From positions 1-48,938 of the forward strand of contig JAAVGM010000033.1 of NCBI GenBank assembly GCA_014800245.1: DNA of 48,938 nt. Reading direction: 5' to 3'. This DNA is from Bacteroidales bacterium. GTDB taxonomy: Bacteria > Bacteroidota > Bacteroidia > Bacteroidales > Muribaculaceae. The notes below the pieces were generated by a model. That model made no database searches. It saw nothing but the letters and a program-made list of their open reading frames with translations, and was not told where the DNA came from. Position numbers and translations under genes: made by a program. This document shows positions 24,059 through 32,272 of this stretch, piece by piece. Numbering within the stretch: the first letter of the stretch is position 1; every line of letters begins with the position of its first letter.

Positions 24059-25099
24059 TCAAAATTCCACATTCAAAATTCCCTTTGGTATCTGCATCGT
24101 GGCGCAATGAAGCGAGCCATGCTGTTTGATCAGCGTGGTGCAATCCACAGGCACCACCTCATGATCCGGGAACGCCACCCTCACCATCTGACAAGCCAAT
24201 TCATCATTCATCGGCTGCTTATACACAGGCATGAAGATATGGGTAGGTGTAACAAGATAGTTGGCATATGTAGCCGGGAGTCGCTCGCCGGTCTCGTCAT
24301 AGATAGCATCGGGCAATGGCAGTTCGATAAGATTATACGGCTCCCCTTCCGGATTGCGGAAAAGAGTGAGCTGCGCGCGCATCTTAAGCAGATCCTCAAA
24401 ATGCTCATCATCCATATTTCTGCATCCGGTGAATAGGATTGCATTTCCGGGTGCAATACGGCAAAGGGTATCTATATGCGAATCAGTGTCATCTCCTGCC
24501 AATGCTCCATAATCGAGCCATAATACATGATCTGCTCCAAGACGATCGGCAAGGATTTGATTCAGCTGCTCTTTGCTCTTTCCTCCATTACGGTTCGGAT
24601 TCTGAAGACATTCCGATGTGGTGAGGATTGTCCCCTTCCCGTCGCTCTCAATAGATCCCCCTTCAAGAGTGAAATCCCTTTCGTTGCGATACGCATCGGG
24701 AAGGATTATCAGTCGATCCCTCAAACTTAGATTCACAAGATTATCCTTATCTGAAGCAAACTTCAATCCCCATCCATTGAAACCGAAATCGAGCGCTCGG
24801 CGGCGTTCGCCACGCTCTACGGTTATCGGTCCGTAATCACGGGTCCAGGTGTCGTTATATTCACATTCGATAAGCGCAATCCTTCCGAAATCCAATCCTT
24901 TCAACACATCTTCGCCATACTCCTTAGTCGGGGTAAGCACAACACAATGCGTGCCTGCCTCCGTCAAAGCAGCGATGAGTCGGCGGTATTGCTCCTGCGC
25001 TTCTTCAAGAATATAGTTCCAATCGGTATGCGGTGCAGGAAGGGCGAGCAATACGCTTCGGCATTCCTCCCATTCTGCAATCATTCTTATATCTTTCAT
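24059..25099 (-). CDS. aguA: Agmatine deiminase
   Basis: A 346-residue guanidino-modifying enzyme that turns agmatine into N-carbamoylputrescine and ammonia. Seen are EWEECRSVLLALPAPHTDW near the start, NDTWTRDYGPI (substrate Asp), DDTDSHIDTLCRI (catalytic His) and QHGSLHCATMQIP (catalytic Cys) at the end. I choose the ATG at 25099 (MKDIRMIAEWEE), since upstream residues are not family-like. First gene of aguA-aguB, which provides putrescine for spermidine or cell-wall use. Confidence 0.94.
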   Translation of the reverse strand: MKDIRMIAEWEECRSVLLALPAPHTDWNYILEEAQEQYRRLIAALTEAGTHCVVLTPTKEYGEDVLKGLDFGRIALIECEYNDTWTRDYGPITVERGERRRALDFGFNGWGLKFASDKDNLVNLSLRDRLIILPDAYRNERDFTLEGGSIESDGKGTILTTSECLQNPNRNGGKSKEQLNQILADRLGADHVLWLDYGALAGDDTDSHIDTLCRIAPGNAILFTGCRNMDDEHFEDLLKMRAQLTLFRNPEGEPYNLIELPLPDAIYDETGERLPATYANYLVTPTHIFMPVYKQPMNDELACQMVRVAFPDHEVVPVDCTTLIKQHGSLHCATMQIPKGILNVEF

Positions 25100-25228
25100 T
25101 AGTAATTTTTCTACTTTTTCTAAACTGTATGTAAATTCAACCCTTAAATATAGCAATAATCTTTATATTGACCAAACATTTATTGTTTTTATAATCTCCT
25201 CCCTACGTTATATTTTACATTTTTTCAC

Positions 25229-25236
25229 TAACTTTG
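25229..25236 (+). promoter_or_regulatory. Bacteroidetes -7 promoter box
   Basis: TAACTTTG followed by CATTGTA lies 38 bp before the DUF1599 start. The same 15-bp word, TAACTTTGCATTGTA, recurs at 37420 in the long leader region. Confidence 0.6.
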
Positions 25237-25274
25237 CATTGTATAAACTAAATTTAGCGAAGACACCTATTAAT

Positions 25275-25820
25275 ATGGAAAAGATTCACGACACGGCAGC
25301 CGAATTTGCTCAGGCAAAGAGTTTATGCCGTAATATATTCGAGAAAAAGCTAAAGGATTATGGCACATCGTGGCGCATCATGCGTCCGTCAAGCCTTACG
25401 GATCAAATCTATATCAAGGCGCGCAGAATACGCTCCCTTGAAGAGAAAGGGATGGAAAACGCTTCTGTCAATGAAGGGATCGAACCGGAGTTTATCGGAA
25501 TCGTCAACTATTGTGTGATCGCCCTAATCCAGCTTTCTTTAGGACCCGGCGAGCAGCTAAGCATTGATAAGGCCCTCGAACTCTATGATGAAAAACTTGA
25601 CGGAGCTACCCAACTGATGGCTAATAAGAACCATGACTATGACGAAGCATGGCGACTGATGCGTGTAAGCAGTTTTACGGATATTATCCTCCAGAAACTC
25701 CTCCGCACAAAAGAGATTGAAGACCACAATGGCCGGACCCTTATCAGCGAGGGTGTGGATGCCAATTATATGGATATGATCAATTATGCACTCTTCGCCC
25801 TCATCAAGCTCAACTATTAA
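25275..25820 (+). CDS. DUF1599 protein with two tandem copies of the domain
   Basis: A 181-residue protein built of two similar halves. Half one has KKLKDYGTSWRIMRPSSLTDQIYIKARRI; half two has ANKNHDYDEAWRLMRVSSFTDIILQKLLR, with the same W-R-x-M-R-x-S-S-x-T-D core, followed in each by an N-Y-x-x-x-A-L-I-x-L end (VNYCVIALIQL, INYALFALIKL). DUF1599 is also called nucleotide modification associated domain 1; its reaction is not established. The BT_3928-like gene begins 35 nt before this stop, so the two are translationally coupled, an arrangement that suggests a shared transcript more than a shared pathway. Confidence 0.82.
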   Translation: MEKIHDTAAEFAQAKSLCRNIFEKKLKDYGTSWRIMRPSSLTDQIYIKARRIRSLEEKGMENASVNEGIEPEFIGIVNYCVIALIQLSLGPGEQLSIDKALELYDEKLDGATQLMANKNHDYDEAWRLMRVSSFTDIILQKLLRTKEIEDHNGRTLISEGVDANYMDMINYALFALIKLNY

Positions 25821-27159
25821 GCCCATTCTTGGTCTGAACCCGGAATCGTTCTCAGTAAAAACCGTCACTTGGATTATACGCCTCCTCACGGGCGCAGTGT
25901 TTATCTTCTCGGGATTCGTAAAGGCTATCGATCCTTGGGGCACTCTATATAAGATAGAGGATTACCTTGCAGTGATGAATCTCGAATTATGGCCAAGTTT
26001 GGTGAAGGTCGGGGCATTCGCTCTCTGTGCGGTGGAATTCATCATCGGAGTGATGCTATGCTTCGGCACATTCCGTCGCACCGTGGCATGGGGAGCAACT
26101 GCATTGATGTGCTTCATGCTTCCTCTCACCCTCTGGATTGCAATAGCTAATCCGGTGGCTGATTGCGGTTGCTTCGGGGATGCGTTCATCATATCCAACT
26201 GGGCAACATTCTGGAAGAATGTCGTGCTGATGATCGCCGTGATATGGCTCTCGATATTCAATAAATATGCAGGATGGCTAATCACACCCGGTTTGCAATG
26301 GATAGCACTTATCGCCACTTCCGGTTTCTGCATTGCTGTTGAAGCGGCAGGATATTTCTATCAGCCCTTGATGGATTTCCGGCCATATCCTGTAGGTTCG
26401 AAAATAGCAGAGGATACCCCGGACGCGGAACCCGTATATAAATTTATCTACGAAAAGGATGGGGTAAAAAAAGAATTTTCGGAATCCGACGATCTCCCCG
26501 ATGAAAGCGACGGATGGACGTTTATCGACCGGGTGGCGGTTTCGGAGCCTGGCATAGAGTCGCGCATATCAGTAAGGAATGAAAAGACCCTGCGGCTTTG
26601 GGATTATGAATCGGAAGAAGACGTAACCGAAGAAATGTTGTCAGGCAGCGGCGACAAATTGATTCTTGTGATGCCCGAACTTGAGAAGGTGTCGATCGCC
26701 TCCACATGGAAAATCAACTCTCTTTACGATTGGGCTTCCTCTCACGATATAGATATGATCGGGGCAGTGGCGGCCACAAAGGAGGATATTGAAACATGGG
26801 AGGATCTCTCCATGCCTGAATATCCTATCTATACGGCTGAAGATACGAATCTGAAGGAGCTGGTGAGAGGGAATCCGGCGGTGGTCTTTACAAGGGATGG
26901 TGTGATTTTATGGAAGAGCACACTCCGTTCAATCAATACCAACGATTTCATGGATTCCGCAACGGCTGATAATCCTATGGCTTTCTCGCGCAACGATAAG
27001 GCAATCCTTATCAATACGTCGGCTCTATACCTCTCTGTGATGGCGTGTCTGGTGACATTCTCTTTCCTATTCCGAATGAGATTCTCTCCCCGTCGCCTCA
27101 TTCATGATGATAAGGCTCTCCCCGAAGAATCGTCATCGCACGATACACCTGCTCAGTGA
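25786..27159 (+). CDS. BT_3928-family membrane protein (DoxX/MauE-like)
   Basis: A 457-residue protein. The N-terminal 190 residues hold four or five membrane helices with the DoxX-like start FIFSGFVKAIDPWGTLYK and a CxCF motif, VADCGCFGDAF, as in MauE-type proteins that handle redox partners. A periplasmic or cytoplasmic part of about 220 residues follows, with a thioredoxin-like tail (LVRGNPAVVFTRDGVILWKS), then a last helix near 400-420 and a polar end. Family function is unknown; a role in thiol or quinone chemistry is inferred. The 3' end overlaps convergent rlmH by 62 bp. Confidence 0.8.
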   Translation: MHSSPSSSSTIKPILGLNPESFSVKTVTWIIRLLTGAVFIFSGFVKAIDPWGTLYKIEDYLAVMNLELWPSLVKVGAFALCAVEFIIGVMLCFGTFRRTVAWGATALMCFMLPLTLWIAIANPVADCGCFGDAFIISNWATFWKNVVLMIAVIWLSIFNKYAGWLITPGLQWIALIATSGFCIAVEAAGYFYQPLMDFRPYPVGSKIAEDTPDAEPVYKFIYEKDGVKKEFSESDDLPDESDGWTFIDRVAVSEPGIESRISVRNEKTLRLWDYESEEDVTEEMLSGSGDKLILVMPELEKVSIASTWKINSLYDWASSHDIDMIGAVAATKEDIETWEDLSMPEYPIYTAEDTNLKELVRGNPAVVFTRDGVILWKSTLRSINTNDFMDSATADNPMAFSRNDKAILINTSALYLSVMACLVTFSFLFRMRFSPRRLIHDDKALPEESSSHDTPAQ

Positions 27160-27571
27160 AGAACAACCGTACCATCTCATGGTTGAAGGTCATTCGTGAA
27201 AGCGATATCTTGCTGTCGGCCCTATCATACACCGCTTGGCTGAATCCGTAGGGTCCCCCTACCACGAACACCACTCTCTTCCTTCCGGCGATCATCTGCT
27301 TTTCGATGAATTCGGAAAATTCCATGGAGCTGTATTCCTTCCCTCGCTCGTCGAGAAGGATTACATAGTCGCTTGTCTGCAATTTTGACAATATGATATC
27401 CCCTTCCGCCTCTTTCTGTCGCTCGGCGCTGAGAGAGGCGTTTTTCTTTATGTCGGGGAGGGGCGTGATGCGGTAAGGGATATAATGTTTGAGTCTTTTC
27501 ACATACTCTTCAATCCCTTCCGACACAAATTTTATGGTGGTCTTACCCACTGTAAGCAATTCTATTTCCAT
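27098..27571 (-). CDS. rlmH: 23S rRNA pseudouridine-1915 N3-methyltransferase RlmH
   Basis: A 157-residue SPOUT-fold enzyme that methylates pseudouridine 1915 in helix 69 of 23S rRNA using SAM. The SAM-binding knot is VVFVVGGPYGFSQAVYDRAD, and the C-terminal LSRMTFNHEMVRLFFTEQVY and RGEPYHHE are the family's signature. Length is standard. The gene is divergent from nadC with a 39-bp gap, and its end lies inside the convergent BT_3928-like gene. Confidence 0.95.
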   Translation of the reverse strand: MEIELLTVGKTTIKFVSEGIEEYVKRLKHYIPYRITPLPDIKKNASLSAERQKEAEGDIILSKLQTSDYVILLDERGKEYSSMEFSEFIEKQMIAGRKRVVFVVGGPYGFSQAVYDRADSKISLSRMTFNHEMVRLFFTEQVYRAMTILRGEPYHHE

Positions 27572-27580
27572 AATTATTAT

Positions 27581-27588
27581 TATCTTTG
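27581..27588 (+). promoter_or_regulatory. Bacteroidetes -7 promoter box for nadC
   Basis: TATCTTTG fits TAnnTTTG and lies 22 bp before the nadC ATG, in the short divergent region shared with rlmH. Confidence 0.55.
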
Positions 27589-27610
27589 CACAAAATTACG
27601 AATATTAATT

Positions 27611-28459
27611 ATGAAAACCAAAGAGGAACTTATCGATCAACTGCTTGATCTTGCTTTCGCCGAGGATCTCGGTGATGGCGACCATACCACGTATTCCACT
27701 ATTCCGGCCGATGCTATGGGTCGTTCTCGTCTCATTATCAAGGAGGATGGAATCCTTGCCGGGGTTGATGTGGCTGAGAAGGTGCTCCATAAAGTGGATC
27801 CCTCCATCAAAATGGAAATTTTCATCAAGGATGGCGCTGAAGTGAAGAAGGGGGATGTGGCTTTCACAGCGGAGGGTCCCGTTAGAGCTCTTCTGATTGC
27901 GGAGCGCACTATGCTCAACATCATGCAGCGCATGAGCGGCGTGGCCACTATGACCCGCAAATATCAGGATGAACTTAAGGGACTGCACACCCGTGTGCTC
28001 GATACCCGCAAGACCACTCCCGGTATGCGTATGCTTGAGAAGGAGGCAGTGAAGATTGGCGGGGGCACCAACCATCGCATAGGTCTTTTTGATATGATTC
28101 TCATCAAGGATAATCATATCGATTTCGCCGGCGGCATCGAAAAGGCTATCCAGCGTGCCAATGATTATTGCCGGGAGAATGGCAAGGACTTGAAAGTTGA
28201 AGTGGAAGTTAGATCTCTCGATGATATTCGTCGCGTGCTTGCCCATGGAGGCGTAGATCGAATAATGTTTGATAACTTCACTCCCGATCTCACTAAGGAG
28301 GCAGTGGCTCTTGTAGATGGCAAGGTGGAGACTGAGTCGTCAGGCGGCATCACTCTTGAGAACCTTCGCGAGTATGGCGAGGCAGGAGTAGATTTCATCT
28401 CTGTCGGAGCTTTGACTCACAGCGTGAAGGGACTCGATATGTCGTTCAAGGCTTTTTAA
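27611..28459 (+). CDS. nadC: Nicotinate-nucleotide pyrophosphorylase (carboxylating)
   Basis: A 282-residue quinolinate phosphoribosyltransferase of NAD synthesis, making nicotinate mononucleotide from quinolinate and PRPP. Motifs: AFAEDLGDGDHTTYSTIP at the N-terminus, TRKTTPGMRMLEKEAVKIGG and NHRIGLFDMILIKDNHI of the active site, and VEVEVRSLDDI then ESSGGITLENLREY of the barrel end. The ATG at 27611 is chosen over an upstream in-frame start inside rlmH. Active-site Arg, Lys and Glu positions appear kept. Confidence 0.96.
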   Translation: MKTKEELIDQLLDLAFAEDLGDGDHTTYSTIPADAMGRSRLIIKEDGILAGVDVAEKVLHKVDPSIKMEIFIKDGAEVKKGDVAFTAEGPVRALLIAERTMLNIMQRMSGVATMTRKYQDELKGLHTRVLDTRKTTPGMRMLEKEAVKIGGGTNHRIGLFDMILIKDNHIDFAGGIEKAIQRANDYCRENGKDLKVEVEVRSLDDIRRVLAHGGVDRIMFDNFTPDLTKEAVALVDGKVETESSGGITLENLREYGEAGVDFISVGALTHSVKGLDMSFKAF

Positions 28460-28466
28460 ATTAAGC

Positions 28467-28482
28467 AGCTGCGAATAATTAA
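28467..28482. repeat. Interspersed 16-bp word, copy 1
   Basis: AGCTGCGAATAATTAA occurs here between nadC and yraN and again at 48825-48840; five further bases on the left match with one difference. Two exact copies 20 kb apart in intergenic DNA suggest an end of a dispersed repeat. Confidence 0.5.
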
Positions 28483-28514
28483 GCATCCGGTCAAATTAAT
28501 TGCATTGCCACTTA

Positions 28515-28907
28515 ATGAGCGACAAGAAACAGCAAGGTAAAGAAAACCGTGAATGGGGAGCCGAGGCGGAAAAGATTGCCGCTGAGTGGCTCCTCACTCA
28601 TGGCTATGTGGTCAGGCATCAGAATTGGAGGATGAAAAACACTATTGAGATCGACATCATAGCTGAATTGGCCGAAACCATTGTTTTCATTGAAGTTAAA
28701 GCCCGGAAGGGCAATGTTCTTGATCCTCTTGATGCTATTGATGAAAGAAAAATGAAAAAGATGGTGAAGGGAGCCAACATCTATCTTCAAGGTCTCGACC
28801 GGCTTTTCAAATATCGCTTTGACATCATCACTGTAACCGGAACTCCACAAAATTACACTCTCGATCATTTCCCCGATGCCTTCTACCCTCCTCTCGGAAG
28901 ATATTAA
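28515..28907 (+). CDS. YraN/UPF0102 family endonuclease-like protein
   Basis: A 130-residue protein with the PD-(D/E)XK-like pattern of UPF0102: GAEAEKIAAEWLLTHGYVV, then IEIDIIAE (Asp), TIVFIEVKARKG (ExK) and, near the end, YRFDIITVTG. The family is nuclease-fold and often linked to DNA recombination or to RNase HII genes, but its activity is unsettled. Start chosen at the ATG at 28515 (MSDKKQQ). Standard length. Lies downstream of nadC on the same strand. Confidence 0.88.
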   Translation: MSDKKQQGKENREWGAEAEKIAAEWLLTHGYVVRHQNWRMKNTIEIDIIAELAETIVFIEVKARKGNVLDPLDAIDERKMKKMVKGANIYLQGLDRLFKYRFDIITVTGTPQNYTLDHFPDAFYPPLGRY

Positions 28908-28941
28908 TGAGCCCATATTTGCATTATATCTCTTTTTTTCT

Positions 28942-28949
28942 TACATTTG
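28942..28949 (+). promoter_or_regulatory. Bacteroidetes -7 promoter box
   Basis: TACATTTG ends 9 bp before the ATG at 28959, so the transcript of the small gene would be nearly leaderless. Confidence 0.5.
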
Positions 28950-28958
28950 CAATCAATA

Positions 28959-29231
28959 ATGAATATGAATAATGCAAAATTTTGGGAATCTATCAATCAG
29001 ATAATTGATAATGGATTTCAACCGGATGATTTAAATAAATTAGAAATCTATGGAGAATTATTTTTTAGAAGAAAGCTTATATTTAAACGATTTTCACCGG
29101 CAGAACAGTTTGGCTGCGCAGCGGGAGGTTCGACTCATGTCATTGCAACCATTCTCTCGGGAGCAAAAGCTCCGTCAAATATCTTCTCTGAAGACCTCTC
29201 AGATTTCAAAAGAGAAGTCAATAAATTTTAA
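28959..29231 (+). CDS. Small protein of unknown function
   Basis: A 90-residue protein starting MNMNNAKFWESINQII. It has an amphipathic N-terminal helix, a basic middle (FFRRKLIFKRFSPAEQFG) and a small-residue stretch (CAAGGSTHVIATILSGAKAP). No signal peptide or known domain. AT-rich, with its own promoter box, and directly followed by palindromic element B. It could be a toxin, an antitoxin or a small accessory factor; nothing in the sequence decides. Confidence 0.55.
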   Translation: MNMNNAKFWESINQIIDNGFQPDDLNKLEIYGELFFRRKLIFKRFSPAEQFGCAAGGSTHVIATILSGAKAPSNIFSEDLSDFKREVNKF

Positions 29232-29337
29232 TTAAAATGACTATTCTCATACATCTCTAATGAGACCTATTTGCACCTCATAGAGATACACGTGTAACAA
29301 CATTTTAGGATAGAAGGATTAAAAATTGATTTTTGAA

Positions 29338-29650
29338 GGTATCGCGGATAAGCCTTAAGGCTTAGCGAAGCGCGGATGGAGTGCGGATCTTTTTATAGGA
29401 TTCTTTTATATTTTGAGGATGGAAGCTACTGTATGCTTATCGCGGTTCAATTTGCTTCGCAATCTGAAGAGACGGATGAGAGCGGATCAATGCTGTGCAG
29501 CCTAACCGCGAAAATCCGTTTCGATCCGTCACTGCAATCATATCATGATTGCGGCAGCGATACTTAAAACCGACTTTGAGATTAAAAAGATCCGCAAAAA
29601 ATCCGCCGTCGATCAGCGAAAAGTCTTAATTGATTAAGACCCGCGATTCC
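29338..29650. repeat. Palindromic intergenic element B (about 313 bp)
   Basis: The left arm, 29338-29398, aligns to the reverse complement of 29581-29650: both begin near ATCGCGG and end with GCGGATCTTTTT. Inside, CGCGGTT (about 29443) and AACCGCG (about 29500) pair, as do TGCAATCAT and ATGATTGC near 29530. It contains no gene and repeats the GGAT/GCGGAT word many times. Size, end symmetry and the paired interior match element A at 21901-22220, and the ends share the order GGAT-GCCTTA-GGCTT. The remaining 170 bp to the next gene hold nothing I recognise. Confidence 0.65.
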
Positions 29651-29824
29651 AATTTTTCCTCTAATAATTCCAGTGATATGAGTATCTCAGCTCTGAGCTC
29701 TCAATGCGAAGCATTCTCCTCTGTGATATTAAACCAGACTTAAAAACTGAAAAGGAAAATCTCTGTGTCTCTGTGAGAGACCAAATCTCTTTGGGGATTT
29801 TTGATTATAATCAATTAAATAATT

Positions 29825-30472
29825 ATGAAACCTATCTCCAACCGGATATATTGCCTTGGCTGCAATCATACGAAAATATTATTTGAAACTGAGGCTAAGG
29901 CCAACAATTTCATTAGATTCAATAGCGAAGAGATTTTTAATGCCACCGGGAAAGCTCCGACAAGAAGCTATTATTGCACGTTTTGCTGTGGCTGGCACGT
30001 TTCAAGTATTGAAAATCTCGAAAAAGCAAATGAGGCTGACGAAAGAGATACTGCCAAATGGGAAATGATTTTCACTAAACGTTCTAATCATCTCCGACAT
30101 ACTATCGACCTACTTAATTCTTCTCAATCTTCCGATCCCTTTTATCTCATAGACGCTCTATGCCAACACTGCCGTGAATCCATTTTGGCTCTTAATCTCG
30201 AAGAAGCACTCGCAATTTTCAAAGATATCCTATTGGAAGAAACCTTCCTGAAAGCAAAGGGAAAGATTGAAAAAATTAAAATTGAAAAGATAAGAAATCG
30301 AGAGCGTAACGTAAGATACCTCCAATCCGCTTTAGACATCATTGCCGCCTACGATATCAATTCCGAAACCCGGCTCGCATATATCAATAAAGGAGAATAT
30401 TCAAAAAACAGCCTTGCAAAAATATATCTGCAAGGCAAAGAGAATTTAATAGGATCTAATAATATCTCATAA
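29825..30472 (+). CDS. Zinc-finger-like protein of unknown function
   Basis: A 215-residue protein. The N-terminal 60 residues contain two Cys pairs and a His: YCLGCNHTK (C10, C13), and YYCTFCCGWHVSS, the common YYCxxCxGWHLTS ending of small Bacteroidales zinc-ribbon proteins. The rest is helical, with a basic coiled-coil segment (KAKGKIEKIKIEKIRNRERN). No catalytic motif. The Cys-x2-Cys ... Cys-x2-Cys-x3-His arrangement suggests one zinc, with nucleic-acid binding possible. Monocistronic, directly after element B. Confidence 0.65.
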   Translation: MKPISNRIYCLGCNHTKILFETEAKANNFIRFNSEEIFNATGKAPTRSYYCTFCCGWHVSSIENLEKANEADERDTAKWEMIFTKRSNHLRHTIDLLNSSQSSDPFYLIDALCQHCRESILALNLEEALAIFKDILLEETFLKAKGKIEKIKIEKIRNRERNVRYLQSALDIIAAYDINSETRLAYINKGEYSKNSLAKIYLQGKENLIGSNNIS

Positions 30473-30508
30473 TTGAAATAAATTATCTGCCGGATTCCGG
30501 CTGCCGAA

Positions 30509-31279
30509 TTACAGACGTCTGAAAGCCGCAAGAGTGATGCCCGTGGCAATAGCCACATTCAGGCTCTCACTGTGATTCTCCGGATTATATGGAGGAATCA
30601 ACAACCGATGCGTCACCAATCCCCTTATCTCCTCCGAAATCCCTTTACCTTCATTCCCCATCACAATAAATCCGCAATTTCCAAGCGCTGCCTTATTGAT
30701 ATCCTCGCCGTCGAGCAACAGACCATAGACAGGCACCCCGGTATTAGCTTTTATCACATCTGCAAGATTACAATAAACCACCTCAACCTTCGCCAGCGAA
30801 CCCATGGTGGATTGGATTGTCTTGGGATTGAAGATATCCACAGTGTCGCGCGAGCAAAAAATCTTCCCTATCCCAAACCAATGGGCCGTTCTTATGATAG
30901 TCCCTAAGTTGCCCGGATCCTGAATCCCGTCGAGCATCAGATATAATTTATCATAAGATACTTTTATTGCCCCTTCAAAATATGTAGATTGAGAGGGCAA
31001 TTTATATACTGCCACTACCGACGAACTTGTAGCGAGCGACGACAATTTATCCATTGCCACAGCCGATGCCGTGAAGATTCGCTCCTCCGGAAGTGAAGTC
31101 AAATCGATCATTTTAGGCTCATATCCGCTACGAACAATCAGAGCTTCCAATTCAAAATTCCCTAATGTGTCGGTCACACTCTTCTCCCCTTCCACAATAA
31201 AAAGACCATTGCGAAGCCGATGTTTTCGGCTCCCCAACATGGAATAAAGCGATAATTTGCTCTTCGATATTTCCTTCAT
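30509..31279 (-). CDS. TrmH/SpoU-family rRNA or tRNA 2'-O-methyltransferase
   Basis: A 256-residue SPOUT methyltransferase with an N-terminal substrate-binding domain (about 1-95, beginning SLYSMLGSRKHRLRNGLFIVEGEK) and the C-terminal knot. Motifs: LMLDGIQDPGNLGTIIRTAHWFG (motif 1), FIVMGNEGKGIS (motif 2) and LLIPPYNPENHSESLNVAIATGI (motif 3). RlmB-like proteins methylate ribose in 23S rRNA; the exact site cannot be read here. Divergent from nfo. Full length and intact. Confidence 0.9.
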   Translation of the reverse strand: MKEISKSKLSLYSMLGSRKHRLRNGLFIVEGEKSVTDTLGNFELEALIVRSGYEPKMIDLTSLPEERIFTASAVAMDKLSSLATSSSVVAVYKLPSQSTYFEGAIKVSYDKLYLMLDGIQDPGNLGTIIRTAHWFGIGKIFCSRDTVDIFNPKTIQSTMGSLAKVEVVYCNLADVIKANTGVPVYGLLLDGEDINKAALGNCGFIVMGNEGKGISEEIRGLVTHRLLIPPYNPENHSESLNVAIATGITLAAFRRL

Positions 31280-31334
31280 ACGGCGAAATTACTATTTTTA
31301 TCGCTATGGAACAAAATTATCAGAAAATTTTTTA

Positions 31335-31342
31335 TATATTTG
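31335..31342 (+). promoter_or_regulatory. Bacteroidetes -7 promoter box for nfo
   Basis: TATATTTG fits TAnnTTTG and lies 27 bp before the nfo ATG in the divergent region shared with the methyltransferase gene. Confidence 0.5.
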
Positions 31343-31369
31343 TAGGTTAAAAATATCAATCAAAATAAT

Positions 31370-32215
31370 ATGAAATATATAGGTGCCCATGTAAGCGCAG
31401 CCGGAGGAGTCTCCAACGCTCCTCTTGAAGCAGACAGAATCGGAGCAAAAGCCTTTGCACTTTTCACCGGTTCCAACACTCGCTGGGTCTCCAAGGCAAT
31501 TTCCAAGAAGGAGGCGGAGGCGTTTAAACAGAACTGCCTCGATCTCGGCTTCTCGCCTGATGTGATCCTTCCTCATGATAAGTTTCTTATCAACCTCGGT
31601 TCGCCCGATCCTGAAAAACTTGAAAAGTCGCGCGATTCTTTTCTTGATGAGATGAAACGTTGCGAACAGTTAGGTCTGAAGCTTCTCAATTTCCATCCCG
31701 GTTCCCACCTCAATCAGATCGAGGAGGATAAATGTCTTGATCTGATTGCTGAAAGTCTCAACTTAATCCTTGAGCAGACTTCGGGAGTTACGGCCGTGAT
31801 TGAATCCACTGCCGGACAGGGATCTAATCTCGGTCATCGTTTTGAGCATATTGCCCATATCATCGATAAAGTGGAGGATAAAAGCCGCGTCGGTGTATGC
31901 GTAGATACCTGCCACACCTATTCCGCAGGATACGATCTCCGTTCCGAAGAGGGTTATGACGAGACCTGGAATGAGTTCGACCGAATTATTGGGCTAAAGT
32001 ATCTCCGCGCAATGCACCTTAACGATGACAAGCGCGAACTCGGATCCCGAATCGACCGCCATGAAGAGATTGGGAAGGGAACTCTCGGACTCGAATTTTT
32101 CCGGCGCCTGATGAATGACCCCCGTTTCGATGGAATCCCTTTGATTCTCGAAACTCCAAATCCCGACATCTGGCCGGAAGAGATTGCTCTCCTCTATTCG
32201 CTAATTGAAAGTTAA
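31370..32215 (+). CDS. nfo: Endonuclease IV
   Basis: A 281-residue AP endonuclease of base-excision repair, cutting 5' to abasic sites with a three-zinc centre. Ligand motifs are all present: [72 protein letters not shown] and LILETPN. Length is typical. Single gene with its own promoter box; the MFS gene follows after 57 nt and may be co-transcribed. Confidence 0.96.
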   Translation: MKYIGAHVSAAGGVSNAPLEADRIGAKAFALFTGSNTRWVSKAISKKEAEAFKQNCLDLGFSPDVILPHDKFLINLGSPDPEKLEKSRDSFLDEMKRCEQLGLKLLNFHPGSHLNQIEEDKCLDLIAESLNLILEQTSGVTAVIESTAGQGSNLGHRFEHIAHIIDKVEDKSRVGVCVDTCHTYSAGYDLRSEEGYDETWNEFDRIIGLKYLRAMHLNDDKRELGSRIDRHEEIGKGTLGLEFFRRLMNDPRFDGIPLILETPNPDIWPEEIALLYSLIES

Positions 32216-32272
32216 CCTCCTCAATTCAAATGAGAAATATAATTATTAATGCATTAACATAAATTCTTACGC

